A DNA stretch of 64,000 nucleotides from Yamagishiella unicocca (Eukaryota > Chlorophyta > Chlorophyceae > Chlamydomonadales > Volvocaceae): assembly GCA_003116995.1 (NCBI GenBank), contig BDSL01000081.1, positions 355,501-419,500 of the forward strand, written 5' to 3'. The translations under genes were made by a program, and so were the position numbers. The notes beneath the pieces were generated by a model. The model searched no databases, was not told where the DNA came from, and saw nothing but the letters and a program-made list of their open reading frames with translations. This document shows, in pieces, positions 10,737 through 23,878 of the stretch. The first letter of the stretch is position 1. Each line of letters opens with the position of its first letter.

Positions 10737-13700
10737 CTACATTGAAACCGTTGGCGCCGTTGGGGCTGTTGGTTGTTGTTCATCACCGGCAGCATCTGAC
10801 GGCGGTTCATGCCAACCAACCTGGCGAGGTTTTTCTGGGACTGGTGCGCCCTGCTGTTCCAAGGCGCGTGGCGAATCAGTTTCTGCTGTAAGAAAGCAAT
10901 TCATTGCCCCCCTCAATGAATTGACCAGCCGCGACTTGCTGCTTTCTTGGGTCGACGGCCTAGAAATCTGCTGCGCTGATGAGATCGCTGACTGCGGCCG
11001 AGAGCTCGTCGAGGCGCACGTATCCCCATCACCTGCGAAGCCGAGGGGTAATATAAAGCTCGTACGTGGAAAGGAAACGCCGGCGCCGTTATACCGTCGT
11101 ATACCGGTGAAGGATCTTACTTCCATGTAAGCTGTGCGTGATTTCCGTCGTTTTGAAACAATTTATCGTATGTAAGATCCATGTAAGGAGCACATACATT
11201 AGCGGCGGGCGGGGAGCAGGGCGCGCTTTGGGGCATAGCTCTGTACGATAGTAGTGCCTGTTGCACCGCCACCGCTGCTGCCCGTGATCGACATTTATAT
11301 GTACCCTATCTAGATATGCCTTGAGCGCAAGCGTTTTTCCTTTCCTAATACCCTACACTCAGTACAGGATGGACGGCCTCCCGCACGCACTATGCATGCA
11401 TGGTGCTCGCTCGCAGCTGGGCGGCCCCCCGCCGGTCAGCGAGCGTACGTACGTGCGTCAGGAGTCAGCAGGTTATTACGTGCTCAGTGTCCGCGCCGGT
11501 AGCTAGGCAGGAGCTAGAAAACAGGGAAGCGCTTATTACGTTCCGAACACGAAATAAAGCGGCTAATGGCAAGGTTCTTGCAAAATATAAGAAGCAAGAA
11601 CGGCTGTGTGCAATGTGCACGTCCACGTGCGTGTGTACCTAGTAGTAGCAGAGACGCTACCATAGCTGCGCAAACAAGGTCTGTACGGTGGACCTGCCGT
11701 GCTGCCTTCACTCCTGTACGCAGTCACTAAACTATTGACGTACCTTTGTGCACAGCTGCCCGATGACGGGAGGGCGCGTACAGCGACCCCTTCGATTTTC
11801 GGTTGTGAATGGGCGTTACGGGAATACTCAGCGGTGTCCCAGCAGCATCGGCGGGCGCGTCGGGCAAGATGCAGACCGGGGAGGGGGCGCCGCGACGACG
11901 AGGGCAGTCTGCACGCAAAGGAACACAGACACAGACACAGATAGACACATATCATAATTTTCTTACTTTCCATCAACACATACAATCGTTTCGGCACATA
12001 TATACACACATCATGGCTGGCGTTGCTTAATACTATATAAGTGCTTGGCTACGTGCTTCTTTTCTGCTACTGAAACTTGCTTGTCGAGCAATAATTACGG
12101 GCTTTGGTAAGTAGAGCTACAGTAGACGAGGTAGCTAGATCGCCGCAGCCGTAGATAGGAGCATTGTGATTGCTTGCCCGCTGCACATGTCCCATGCAAC
12201 ACGTGCTACATACACGTCTCCCACCCTTATACCCACGTACGCTCCTGAGCTATTCAAAGCAAAATAATACCCATCGGCGGGACTTAAACCATTTATTATT
12301 TAGGCACTTAGGACTGCAAGGCGGTTGCACACTGACCTGCTGACAGTAAAGCTGCTGGACTGCTGGCCGGCGACTGTATGTCCGTAACATTAGGAATTCT
12401 TAAGGGGATCAATGTTACTCCTGCAAGTTGGAAACGGATAGGAGGATGCAATTGTACGTTATTATTGTCAGCAGTATGGATAACCGCGGCGATGTTCGCT
12501 TGCCTGCATGTTCGATGCTAACGAAGGAGCATAATGCATGTGTAATGTATGGTGACGAACGAACGCGATTGCTCGCTCGCATATATAGGAGGTGTGACGA
12601 CAAACAAACGCGGTCGTTTGTTCGCCGCAGCACGCAAACTAAGGCAAACCCTTAGATGAACAAGGAGCTAGTTGGAAATCCGTCATCCGATAGAAATACG
12701 GTACACACGCACAGCATATACGCCACAGCAGGTTTTAGATTGCCGGGTCACTTACCGCGGGTAGACGCTGCTCCCGCTGACGGCGGTCTCACGGCCGCTT
12801 GTTCGGGACCGTTACCAGCAGGCGAGCCAATGCGAGCGCCGTCATCATCATCCGGACCAATCCCTCTGCCGCTGTATGTCACATTATTAAGCCAAAAAAC
12901 CAGTTCCGCATCAGAGCTTGCTGCTGGTCCTTCCTTCGTTCGGCCACCTGACGGCTGCTGGTCGGCTGCGGGCTGCTGTTCCACCGCCTTCGTCGCCGCA
13001 GCACAGCAGCAGGCGCCAGCATAGCAGCCGGGCCCATGAAGCGCGAGGATAAACTGTTGCAGCGATTCACAAACGTACCAACTGATAACCAGACCGGCTG
13101 CAACTGTACTTTGAACGAAGACACTGGTGCGCGCGAGGGCAGATCCGGTTGTCCACATGACCGTCTGCGCAACGCTTTGCATCACAGTCTCTGCACACAC
13201 CTCAAGGATTAATTCACGGATGTAGTAATAACGGTCGATCACATCGGAATTTCCTGATTTCAAATAATTGGGTGCGAAGAAAAAGGAGTCGGCCCTGCCC
13301 TGTGTTAAGTAGTACAGCACATGCTCAATCTCATTCAGAGCGTGCAGAACGGAATTGCAGATCATTCCACACATCGACACCGCCAGAAACATATCGCGCG
13401 CTTGTAAAGCGAGCGAGCTGATGAAAACCTTCCGAGACCGCACACCAAGGTTGTCCATAAAAGCGGTTCCGACGCTACACACGATCAAGCCAACGACCTG
13501 CCACAACACACATACGCCCACCAAGAAGTAAACAGTGGCCACTAGCTTCGAACGCCCCTTCTGATCCCGCTGCTGCCGCTGTTGCCGCCAATGTTCTGTA
13601 GAGTGCTTGGCGATGAACCAGACCAACACAATGACGGCCACATTCTTCGCCACATGGAGCCACCCCAGGATGAACGTCACCCGTACGTTGCCGTACATAG

Positions 13701-16700
13701 CGACCTCTGAAATGAAAATCCAGTCCGTTATTTCGTTGTAAAGCAGCAGGCCCATGTGGATAACAGGCCTTGCTAACCGGTACGACACAAAGCACACCTC
13801 GGCCGGCTTGCTGCGAGGGCCTGCATTGTTCGTCTCGAAAATGAGGAAGTATGACAACGTGTATGCGATGTAAAGGGCCACAGCCGCCCCTACCGTTGCG
13901 CCCCAGACCACAGCTGCGACATTGGATCGGTATTCCCTGCCTTCGAGTCCGCAGACAAGGCCGGAATCATATGCCTGGATAAAGCTGTTGTACTCGTCGA
14001 CTCGCAACGCAGCGGCGAAGAGTCCCAGGCGGTAACTGTCCTCTTGGAGTTGCAAGCAATTCTCCTTTCGAACGCGGCTCGGCATGGTAAGGAGGGAGCA
14101 CCTGCTCGAAATTGAGCCTGGGATAACCGACCCTTGATCCAGCAAAGTGCACACCTTCACTGCGTCACCATCGCGGACAGGGCTCTCTAGGTTGTATGCC
14201 ATAACATGCGTGCCGAGTGGTCCGTAAACCTGCTTCAGCACGAAGTCTTTATCTATTGCCGGTAGGTCCATCAGCGACAGGCGGACATTTGAATTGCGGA
14301 GGAAGTATTGCGTGTCAGGTCCCCCTTGTTTGGTTATGAGCCCACACATTTGCGGGTTGTTGGCGAAGATTGTGATAGGCGCTGCGGTGAACCTCGTTGG
14401 AAGAACTCCCACAAGTCCTTTTCCACGATAATCGAGGACCGGAACGGCACAGCAGTCCTCAAATTCAGACAGCACGGTGTCGGTGTCGCACTGCTGCCGA
14501 GTCGAATCATCCCTGGAAGCGTCGAGCGCGTCCGTGGTGTTCTTGCACTGGTCCACGTTGTTCTTCAGTTCAAGGCACTGCTCCACAGCCGTCGCCGCCC
14601 GACGAATGAACGACGCTATTTCGAATTGTGTCAAACCGCCGACAAGTTTGATGTCGACGAGCGTTCCAGCGAAGTCGTAAGAAGATGTCTGGATGGTATA
14701 GAGAACTTGAGCTTGCAGCAGCATCTGCATGCATGAGCAGGCGTGTGTATGAGTCTGTATGAGTGTATGTGAGCAGCATGTCGCCTAGTAATTCGCACGC
14801 GCATGCCATAAGGCCTTCACCTTCATTTGTTGCACAAAAAAGGAAGGCGCTGGCGTTCGTGTATGTGAGCATGCGTGCATACCAGCAAGCAAGAGGATTT
14901 CCAGTAAAACAATTATTGCGTGAGTGTCATTCACTTGCTTGATGATGCAGCGGGTGCTTGTCGGTCTTTGTTTCCTCCGTCTTTCTCAGTGTTAGGCGAT
15001 GTGCCCGATGCACTATGCACTCGAACATTCACGACGCCTTCCTTCTTTCCTGACACGTACCACGTGGCATTCCACTCTCACTATCCACACGAGAGACGGA
15101 TAGACGGGATAGACGCATACATGGGACGTACGGAGCAACGCAGCGAGCGCGATGAAGACAGACGAAGCATGGCTTCCGCATTTAATCTACCTTACCTTGC
15201 TGATTAGCGTCTCTTTAACATCACGCATCTTGACGAGGAAAATATAACTGGTGTTGGTTGCTGCTGCTGTGTCGATGGAAGCATCCAGTAGGCCTGCCGA
15301 CGAACCACTGTAAGCGCTGCCTCGGATGGGCACTGGCGGTGCCCAGGGTGCAGACCTCGAGTCGCTTTCAAGCCATGACGCGAGAGCTCCGAGTACCATG
15401 CCTGCGACATCTCCGCCAAGCCAAAACTTCGCGACACTCTTCGCCGTGTAGGCCTGCGGGAGGCATCCGGTGTAGGTAAACATACAGCCCTGGCGGCGGT
15501 AGGGTTCACCCGCAGATCCACTGTTGGGTGTTGGGCGTTGTCCGCCAGTACTATTCAAGCCCAGGTCGTTTGGTTGCTGAGGTGAAGATGATGATGGTGA
15601 TGACGATGATAACGAAATTTGTGCCGCCAAGTTTGCCAGGCTGTCGTACGTCTGCCAGCCGGGAGATTCACTGCAGAATGTGCGCTGTGGCTGGTGCGGG
15701 TAGGTGAATAGATCGACGCCATCCAGAAATACGATTGTTTTTGTTTCGGTGAAGGTGAAGGTAAGATCAACCGGGCCGCATCCGGTCGGACACGTCATAA
15801 CCGTCGAGGTGCTGCTGCTGCCAGACGACAACCGCTGTGCGAACGAGAGCTGTGCTGTCTGTGGCACAAGACGCTGGAGCACAATCCAGCCTCGATCCAC
15901 AAGCGTCACTCGCAGGTCATAGTCAGCAGTGGTCGTGCCCGTGGATCCACTGCCGCCGCCGGTATCGTTGGTGCTAGCAGAGGCATTGAAGGCCTTGCCC
16001 CAGGAGAAGGCCAATGAAGGAGAACCCAGCGCACACTGTTGTACTCGCGATGAAAAGCGTGTCAGCTCTTCTAGGTGCCGGTAGTGCCTGTCAAGAAAGG
16101 CTCCCGTGTTCAGGTCACATGACGCGTTCACACTGCCATAGCTATCCCCTCGCAGGATGCAGTCGTTTCCTGCTCCTTCCAGATTGTTACTGGCCCCAAT
16201 CTGCGTGGATACGCGCACGGGAAAATTAGATGTAAGTGTAAGTAGCGCTTTCCTTCCAACTGTGTGTAGCAAGTAAATCAGCAGTACATGCAGTACGTGC
16301 ATCCTGCCTTGCTAAAGAACATATTGTACCTAGCTAGGCAGGGGTGTCTATGTATGTATTTCGTAGGACGAACCGCAGTCCGCTTCTCGTATGCGCCCAG
16401 GGTCATACACTCCTAGTAAGCCCAAGACAAGAGTGGAGGCAGCAGGTGCCCCAAACGGCGCAGGGCAAACATGAAATTTCGCCGCGCCTAAGAGGGACAG
16501 GGCCGAGGTCACAGGGCCGAGGTCAATCGCACTGCGAGCGGCCAGGGTGACAGCATCCCCAACACACCGCTCGCAGCCGGGGGCGCTTGCCGCAGCCACA
16601 GCCCCACACGGACCAGAAGCCGAACACCAGCTGGGGCAGCAACTGGCCGACAACACAGGGCGGCCCGCAGCGCCAACGCGACCGCCCCATTGCCCAGCCC

Positions 16701-19700
16701 GGGTACAGGCACCATGGCAAGGTCGAGCTCGCTGACCACCGCACGAGCAACAGGACAGGCCAGTCACGGTGCATGCGCCGGGGGGGAGATAGACACAGGT
16801 CCAGCGCCGGCCCCAGGCTACCATTCGTATCCTCAGGTCTCCAGGCACACCCCAAACATGCGTGTTACCCGCCAGAGAAACCCCGTCAATGGACTGCCAG
16901 GCGCCATCACGCCAGGTCCAGAGCAACACAGGCGCCAGAAGGCCTGCCAGGTTTGCCGGCTCTCCAAGCGCACCTTACACAGCCGCGTGAGGGATGCGTG
17001 GCATCCTGACATCCCGAGCGGCTGGCCTACACTTGGAAGTGCAGACCATGAGCCAGACCACGAGCGAGGCTGGTTTTCCCGAGCCTGGTTTACTCCACCC
17101 CTTCTCGGGACGGCTGGGGGCCATCAAGGAGCGAGCCCGAGGGGCCTGCTGCATTATACTTCAACTTTTCATTGAACTGGAACTGCAAAAGATTTTTTTA
17201 TTTAAACCCGAACTGAAACTGAACTGAGAAGGTGAGCCGCAAGCGAGCGGGATACACCTCCAGGCAGGGAACCCCCGAGGGCCTCCCGAGGGCCTCCCGC
17301 ACGTGCGCCTCACGCAGGGCGAGCTGGGCGGGCAGCGGCCACGGCCTCGAGCTGCATGGAGGTGCTATGTCGGACACGGAGGCGGGCGATGGACAGAATG
17401 GGTGCGTTCATTCCGGGGACACGACAACCCAGCCGGGGCAACGGGGGGGCGGCGACTTCCAGGCGCAGGTGCTACTGGCGGGAAGCCACCATCGCGCCAT
17501 GACGGTCCCAGCACACAAAAGCCGGTACAGTAGTTACAAGCCGACGGCGCCAGGGAGACGGCGAACAGAGAGTGCCAATCAGCATGGCGCAGAACGCTGG
17601 CTGGCTCGGACTGGGGCGGCCCCGGAGGATCCGGGCTCCCAACGCCCAGCAACCGGCCGCCGCAGGGGCGGCCTCGGCGGCCAAGGCGTCACCCAGCGTC
17701 CGCAAACCATGGCAGGCGAGCAGTAATAACAGTGCTGTGGTACCTACCTAGCTAATAAAATAATACTCTGTAATAAAGGGGGAAAAGGGGGAAAACGTAT
17801 ATCCCGCCAAGAGCAAATGTAACAAAATATTGTTAACAAACACGTGTGAATAACGATACTTATTTCAAGAACCATGCAGAGTGTAAGCGGTGTCGTATTT
17901 CTGCCCCGAGACTTCGCATGCGCGTCGCGCATTCTGGCCTCAGTGCCCGGTTCGGTAGTAGTTAAATGTCTCCCTGCCGAGACACCGTACTACCCATCCT
18001 CCCACCCTGGTGCTGTGACGTGCCGTGCGTCTTCGGAGACGTCTGACGATGAGAGGGAAGGTCTCCGGAGAGGACCTGGTGATGCTTTTGCCCGGTAGGT
18101 GTGGCATGCCCGAGCGTCCGCGGCGGCCTCTGTGGCGGGGAGGCCCTCGTTGGGGACTGGTGCCGTCCTATTGCTGGGTGCACAGAGTGGACTATCCGAC
18201 GACTATTGCCAATATAAGGCATCGGGGGCTTATCAGGGTTTTAGGATCGGGCAGACAACGCTATTGCCGTCCAAGTTTTTCGCAACGCCGTTGTAACACT
18301 GTAGGCGGCCATAGGCAATTAAACACGTGCTACATGAAATATAGCACGTACGTTTTGACAGGACATGGTTAACGAAACGAGGTAGGTAATAAGTGCCGTG
18401 CGTGTTTTTTTTTCTTTCGTACGTATATCACACCTGTCCTTGTGTCGGTAGCCCTGGAGCCGTCAGCAGCGCGCCGGGAGACGGTGGCGTTGGAGGTGGA
18501 GGCTGCGGTGGCGGCAAGTTTATTACCGGCCCGCCACATACTAGGCTGCTGCCAATGCTGTCGTACGCCGGCTGCACTGCCTCACCCTGAGGGCAACTGT
18601 AGAGTTCCATGGTCGCGACTGATTTCACGCAAGTGCAGCGCAGCTCGCACATGGGAGACACAACGCAGGAGTGGCAAAAGCTCGTGTACGCGCCTTCAGG
18701 AAGTTGATACGCCGACCAAGGACAACCTGAACAGGATCATCGACACCGCCGCCAAAAGTGAAAAATAGCGTCATGCACAGTCAAAAGCTTGTAAACAGGG
18801 CTTACCTGTGGGAAATAGACGGAACCTTTGATGAGGCACCGAACTGTCGCAAGGTTGTAGCTGAACGGGCTGCTGGTTGAGCTGGTTGGCGGCCGCAGTA
18901 ACGTTCCTCATGGCTTGAAGGCATTTTGCAGGGGCGTGCCTGGGAGTAATGAGAAACCTGCACACAGAGAAGCAGTGGTACATACGAAGATATGATGCGG
19001 GTGTATACCAACATAGCGGGCAGGTGGGCAGCGGGCAGGCAGGGCGGTGGGCTTTGGGGCGACGCACGTATACATCGCATGGTAGCTGTGCACAATAATG
19101 GCTGCGGGAGGCATATTTGTGCACAGCTACCGGCCAGCAGCAATTGCCACACACGAGTGGGTAGCCTACCTGTCCGCCCAGGTCTGCAAACCGTTACCTG
19201 TTAGTGGCCGTCGCGCCTAGTTGGACGAACGTGAATTGTTGGTGCTCGTAGTTCCTGCACTCTTGGAACTGAAGTGCCGTATAATCCAAAGCGCTGCCGT
19301 CGCGGCAGCCAACGCAGAGCCCAGCAGTGAGATCCTTGATGCGGTAGAAGCCATCGCCTGCTGCCAAACGGGCAATGTGCGAGCAATCGAGCCTTCGAGC
19401 GGGGGTTCGCCTTGGTGGGTTATTAGACCGAAGGCATGTAGATCGATTGGGGGCAGTGGTGGTATGACACAATAGGCTGGGTAACTGCTTGCGTAACCCA
19501 TCCGCGCTCAGCGCCTCACGGACCCCCCCCACTTAATACAGCTTAATATACACTCCAAGGTTGATATAACTAGCGTTGAATTACAAACTATTTGGGTTCT
19601 CTAATGAATGCATGGCCTATCTAGCGAGGCCGCAAGGAAGGTGTTAAACGTACAGCATACCGTCACTCGATGCATAAATAGGTTATAAATAGTAAACACA

Positions 19701-20590
19701 CAATGAACGCGAGTGCGCACGCAGCAGCTAGATCGCGATGGGCGACGCACCATTGGCTTCCAACCAAAGTTGCTGGGAAGCGCTGCCGCTGAACACAAGC
19801 ACCCACAGCCCCAGCAGCAGGCCTTCCGGCGGCGCAGGGAGCGGGGATGAATAGCTGCTAAAAGTGAAGGTCACTCCGTTATTGTTCACCATGTCCGTGC
19901 CTATGCTGACAGGACTCCTCAAGTGCCCTGCGTGAGTGCAACAGCAGAAACAGCATTCCCTGACACAGTGACACAGTGACTGTTATTAGTTGACACAGTG
20001 ACTGTTATTAGTTGACACAGTGACTGTTATTAGTTGACGCCTACCTGCCTGCTGCTAAGCTACGTACTTGTGCATATGACAACCGGTCAGCAAGAAAACC
20101 GAACGCCGTGCATGCCGCCATTTCCTCCGCTGGCTGTGCGATCCGTGGGAAATGACAGAGGTATGTCCACCATTCGCCTTTGCAGTTTGAACTAAAGCCT
20201 CTTCGTTTTGCAGCATAAGAGGTATGGTAGGATAGGCAGGCTATTGTACGGCGTGCATATGCAGCAGCAGCGACGTCTGGCTGGATGAGATGCTCAATTG
20301 AGTAGTGCTTATTAAGTCTTGCGGCGGAAGCCAGACAGCAGGCAGAGCTCCATGCGCGCAATGGCAAACAGCGCTTCGTAAGTAAGCAACTTACTGTAGC
20401 ATGCTGCTGTGATGTTTGCCCCCAGCGACGCCCGCACATCTACTGAGTGCGGCGCGCACTGCGGCGGCGCCTCGGCGACACCTGCGGTGTGCACCCGCCC
20501 GAACGCGGTATAAGAAAGCAACACTTGTTGTAGTTGGTGTACCATTAACCAAACGGGACTTTTGCCAATTGCTGCAAGAATAAGTAGCAT
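10737..20590 (-). CDS. Large secreted/membrane protein with beta-trefoil lectin, CVNH-like and multi-pass membrane regions, nine exons
   Basis: Minus-strand exons 20590-20395, 20198-20045, 19905-19751, 19357-19198, 18957-18806, 18726-18434, 16200-15196, 14724-12756 and 11032-10737. All eight junction phases agree, giving about 1459 residues. The N-terminus MLLILAAIGKSPVWL may be a signal peptide. Exons 3-5 (about residues 117-272) form a ricin-B-like beta-trefoil: DGFYRIKDLTAGLCVGC, then HQQFTFV and HQRFRLF. Exon 6 has EGAYTSFCHSCVVS, ELRCTC, MELYSCPQG and GSSLVC, the cysteine pattern of CVNH lectins, followed by a Pro-rich hinge. Exon 7 is a Ser/Thr/Asn-rich ectodomain of unknown fold. Exon 8 holds about five hydrophobic membrane segments (about residues 973-1266), and exon 9 a polar tail. 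Known relatives of both lectin folds bind glycans; a surface glycan-binding receptor or anchor is my inference. There is no N-glycosidase (A-chain) domain. Exons 1-3 are least certain (the exon 2 acceptor could lie upstream); exons 4-9 are well supported. Confidence 0.7.
16337..17744. mobile_element. Probable 1.4-kb insertion in intron 6 of the lectin gene
   Basis: A GC-rich segment lies within a lower-GC intron and is flanked by an exact 10-bp direct repeat, TACCTAGCTA, at 16327-16336 and 17745-17754, consistent with a target-site duplication. I see no terminal inverted repeat. Overlapping open frames occur on both strands (for example minus-strand 16348-16929 and plus-strand 17232-17726), but none resembles a transposase or reverse transcriptase I recognise. 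It could be a non-autonomous or decayed element, or a chance repeat around a GC-rich patch. Confidence 0.4.
19961..20037 (-). repeat. 22-bp tandem repeat in lectin-gene intron 2
   Basis: Three copies of TGACACAGTGACTGTTATTA plus GT (22 nt), preceded by a partial copy, within the intron between exons 2 and 3. Confidence 0.9.
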
Positions 20591-22335
20591 TAGAAAGGAA
20601 GGAAAAACGGCCAGTCATACGAAACAGAGCTTGCGTGGCAGGGCGTAGCTAACTAGCTAGCGGGGCAGGGCGGGCAGGGGCAGGTCCAGCCGGCAGCCAG
20701 GGGGACACGGCCCCTCGGGGCCGGGGGCAGCCAGGGGCAGCCAGGGGGGCACATCCACGGGTTTCCCTCGAACTCCCCAAGCTGCGCTCCAGGTGGTCCG
20801 CCAGTAGGCAGCAGCTAGGCAGGGCCGCCTTCTAACGTTCGTGTGTGCGGCTTGCGTCCTGCCGACAATAACTATGTAGCATATTCAGGCGTACTCCGAC
20901 TCGCTGATAACTACAGGGCAGCACTGGCGCGCCCTCTCCTTTCCGCTGTCCTTCCTTCCTTTGTCCATGGCTGGGCTGACGTCACCACCACTGCACATGC
21001 TCGATGTGTGCAACGAGCGCTTGTGAGGAGTGCGTGCTAGGCGTGCACGCATTCCTGGTTGCCTTCTTCCCCTCCTAATATGTGGCGAACTCATTAAAAA
21101 TGATGCACGAGGAAAGGAAAACGGGAGGTGCGCAGATACGCATGTGGTTGTTGTCCACCTGCCCGCAGCAGCTCGCGAGTTACACGAGCCCTGCTGCCCT
21201 CGCAGCTAGGCATGGACGCATGCGGGTTTATTTGGTGTGTATGGAAAGGCGCAGTGGCAGCGTTTTCCATTCACCGCTCATGTACGTATGCATCACTCGT
21301 CATACATAATATTGAGACTCCCGTACGTATTTTGCAATGTGTCTGCCGCGAGCAACGTGCGCGCTCGCACATGGGGGGAAGAGCCGGCTAACGACCTGTA
21401 GGTGTCAGCGCGCTGTCGCCGTGCGTGGCTAACCAACCTTGCGCTCTGGCTTGAATTGCAAAGGCAAGAGAGCTGACTACTGCCAAATATAGGAAGCGAA
21501 GAGGAGTGGGCCGCCAGGCATGCGCCATGAATTGTATGAAGCCTAGTAAAGAGCAATATTCCAAATGAAAAGGCATACATTGATTTTTGTATGGCGAACA
21601 ATGGCGTCCGCCTGAGCAGAGCATACCTGTTTAGTGCAACCCCCCCCACAGCGCGCGCTTGATTAACTCGCTACGCGCAAGTCGCAGCCCGAGGATTAGT
21701 AGTATGTATTTGCTTCTGTTTCAACCCTGCCGCTGCTCCTTGTTTCTGTGAATGGAAATATGTGACACTACCGGTATCGCGATTATGGTCCAGGTAGGCA
21801 ATACGGCCGTTGGCAGTGTAGGTTTCGACGTGCGGACTGCTTGGCATTCCGGTACTCGGAAAATAACGGTTTGGGGGACAGTCAATCTTTACAAATTTCA
21901 GTGTCATGTCCTAAACTTAATTGGTAATACGACTCAGCTGGTGTACGGCGACCGCAAATCATGCCGCCCAGGAGTAGTGGAGTTCTGAGGTAAGGGTTAA
22001 TTTATCCCAACGAGGAAATAACATCTTAGGCCTAAAACACTGTGGACTTCATCGCAGGTAAAAAGTTGCCGGGCAAGCAAGACGAATCAATGACTTACAA
22101 TCCAAACCCTTGTAACCATTCCTAAAGTAACAGCGAATCGTCCGTGCCAAACTGTTACAGATATCCTTGGTGCAGTCGCAAGTACACCGGAGACCGGACA
22201 ATCTCAAATGTGTCGTCATCAGGTACGGTTCCGAGGTCCGAACACACGACACGATATGACGGGCCCCTCTTCTTGTCCTGGATTCGCCTGGGCTTGATGA
22301 CACTGTAACATCTTTCTTAAGAATAATGAATCTGC

Positions 22336-23745
22336 GCCTTTGGGGCGTCTGCTGGCCGCTAGCGCTGGCTTGTGGTACGGCGAGGTCTAGGTCTGGGCAC
22401 ACTCCCTTTTGCACTGTGATCGCCCGGGATCGCAGACACAATGCCTGTGCGAGCCTGACCTGCTGAGAATGCCATTGGGAGCGGAATTCCATTTTTGTAA
22501 GACATGACGGAATATTCATGACACCGTTCCGTGCGAACGCAATCGATCGATGACTGGTTACGGGTGACTGTAGTAGCAACTGGCAACAGGAGCGTTTGGA
22601 TGGCCGGCAGTGGGATCAGTGGTATCCTATGAATTGAATTCGTGCACGTGTAATCTGGTCCCCGATCTGATGGGCTGCCAGGCTAAGGTAGGCGTCGAGG
22701 CTGCGTCGATCGGCTGGGCTGCACGGCGATCACCGTGCAGCCAACCGAGTATGATTGAGGGTATCCGGAACTGCCACGCCGCGGATGTTGAATTGCCCAA
22801 CACCTTAAGGCAGCCGTACACTGCTGTCACGACACGGGACGGTGCCAGCCGTCACCACACGGTTTATCCGTGAAATCCCAGCGACACAGAGCGATTATAT
22901 CCCACAACACACCTAGATCCTCCCAAAATCCTAACCGCCCCTTATCGTAGTTTGGCGTCTGCTGGCTGCCAGAGGCCTAGTACTCGCTTGTCGTACGGTG
23001 AGGTCTCGGTATGGGCCCCCCCTCCTGTCCTGGGCTTCCACCCGTTCCTCCGTGTGCTTGGTGGAATCTTGCGGTGTGCTGGCTCAAACCTGGCTGCCCT
23101 GGAGCTCCTGCCTGGTGCTTTTCGTGGGCCGCTTGTCCGCCTGTTTGGTGTCTCGGGGGCCCGGGGCTGTTTTCGGTTCTTCTCCCGGGCAGTTTGTTCT
23201 GCCTTGTTGTTTCTCTTGTCTGCGACCACGTCGGTGGATGTGCCTGGGGCGCCATCGGCCCGGAACTGCGTTTTCTCTACCCTCTTGGCCTTGGTTCATT
23301 GGAACTGCTCGTCGTGCTGAAGTTCCCTTTGCTGCCCGGCTTTTTTTGGTGGGCCGTCTTCTCGCAGGTCGACGCAGGTGGGTGGTGGGTGGTGCCTTGG
23401 ACCGCCAGAGGTTTCTGTCAACAGCCCGTCGGTCCAGGCTTCTGGCTGGTCCCACCGTTTTTTCCGGCGGTGGGCCTTGCGGTATCCTCTTTCGTTAGGG
23501 CCCCGCCTTCTTGGACCCAGCGAATGTACCTGTTTCTTCCTGTGCCTTTGGGGGCGTCTGCTGGCTACTAGCACTGGCTGGTCGTAAGGCTGAGTCGGGC
23601 TGAGGTGTCGGTATGGGCTCCCCGCTTGTCTCAGGTTTGCCGGGCGTCTGTGTACCTTTCGAGGTTTATCTGTGTCCTTGGGGGCGTGTGCTGGGTTTGG
23701 CCCCGGCTCTCATACGATGAGGCAATGGACATGGTCCCCTCTACT
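22336..23745 (+). repeat. Four diverged copies of a roughly 60-bp motif
   Basis: Copies start near 22340, 22952, 23551 and 23681. They share TTGGGGGCGTCTGCTGGCT, then an AGCxCTGGCTxGT-like string, GTACGGTGAGGTC and GGTATGGGC, with substitutions and gaps. The first three are about 600 bp apart, suggesting an old tandem array with a 600-bp period; the fourth follows the third by 130 bp. Confidence 0.6.
22717..22742. other. Short perfect hairpin
   Basis: Ten-base arms GGCTGCACGG and CCGTGCAGCC are separated by CGATCA. The pairing can extend a few bases outward with a bulge. No gene end is nearby, so its role is unknown. Confidence 0.6.
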
Positions 23746-23878
23746 TGTGCTGTGTTCGCCCGAGCTTGGAAACATTGTAACATCTTGTCACTGCGCGTGC
23801 GCCTGTGTGCCTTCATTCGGGATGCTGGCCGTGCTGAAGCTTGCTGCAGCTGTCACGCACCCACGCTCAACCGTCGAA

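Noticed and set aside
12748..12755. Stop codon TGA at the end of the 660-codon minus-strand open frame taken as the gene end
   Set aside because: A canonical donor (CGCG before GTAAGTG) precedes it, and the downstream exon 11032-10737 joins in the right phase.
15187..16302. Minus-strand frame starting MHVLHVLLIYLLHTVG read as a separate secreted protein
   Set aside because: The hydrophobic start is pyrimidine-rich intron sequence ending in acceptors; CACGCAG at 16201-16202 joins exon 6 in phase 0, so it is an internal exon.
22049..22579. 176-codon minus-strand frame
   Set aside because: It overlaps the first diverged repeat copy, has unbiased codon use and no recognisable domain.
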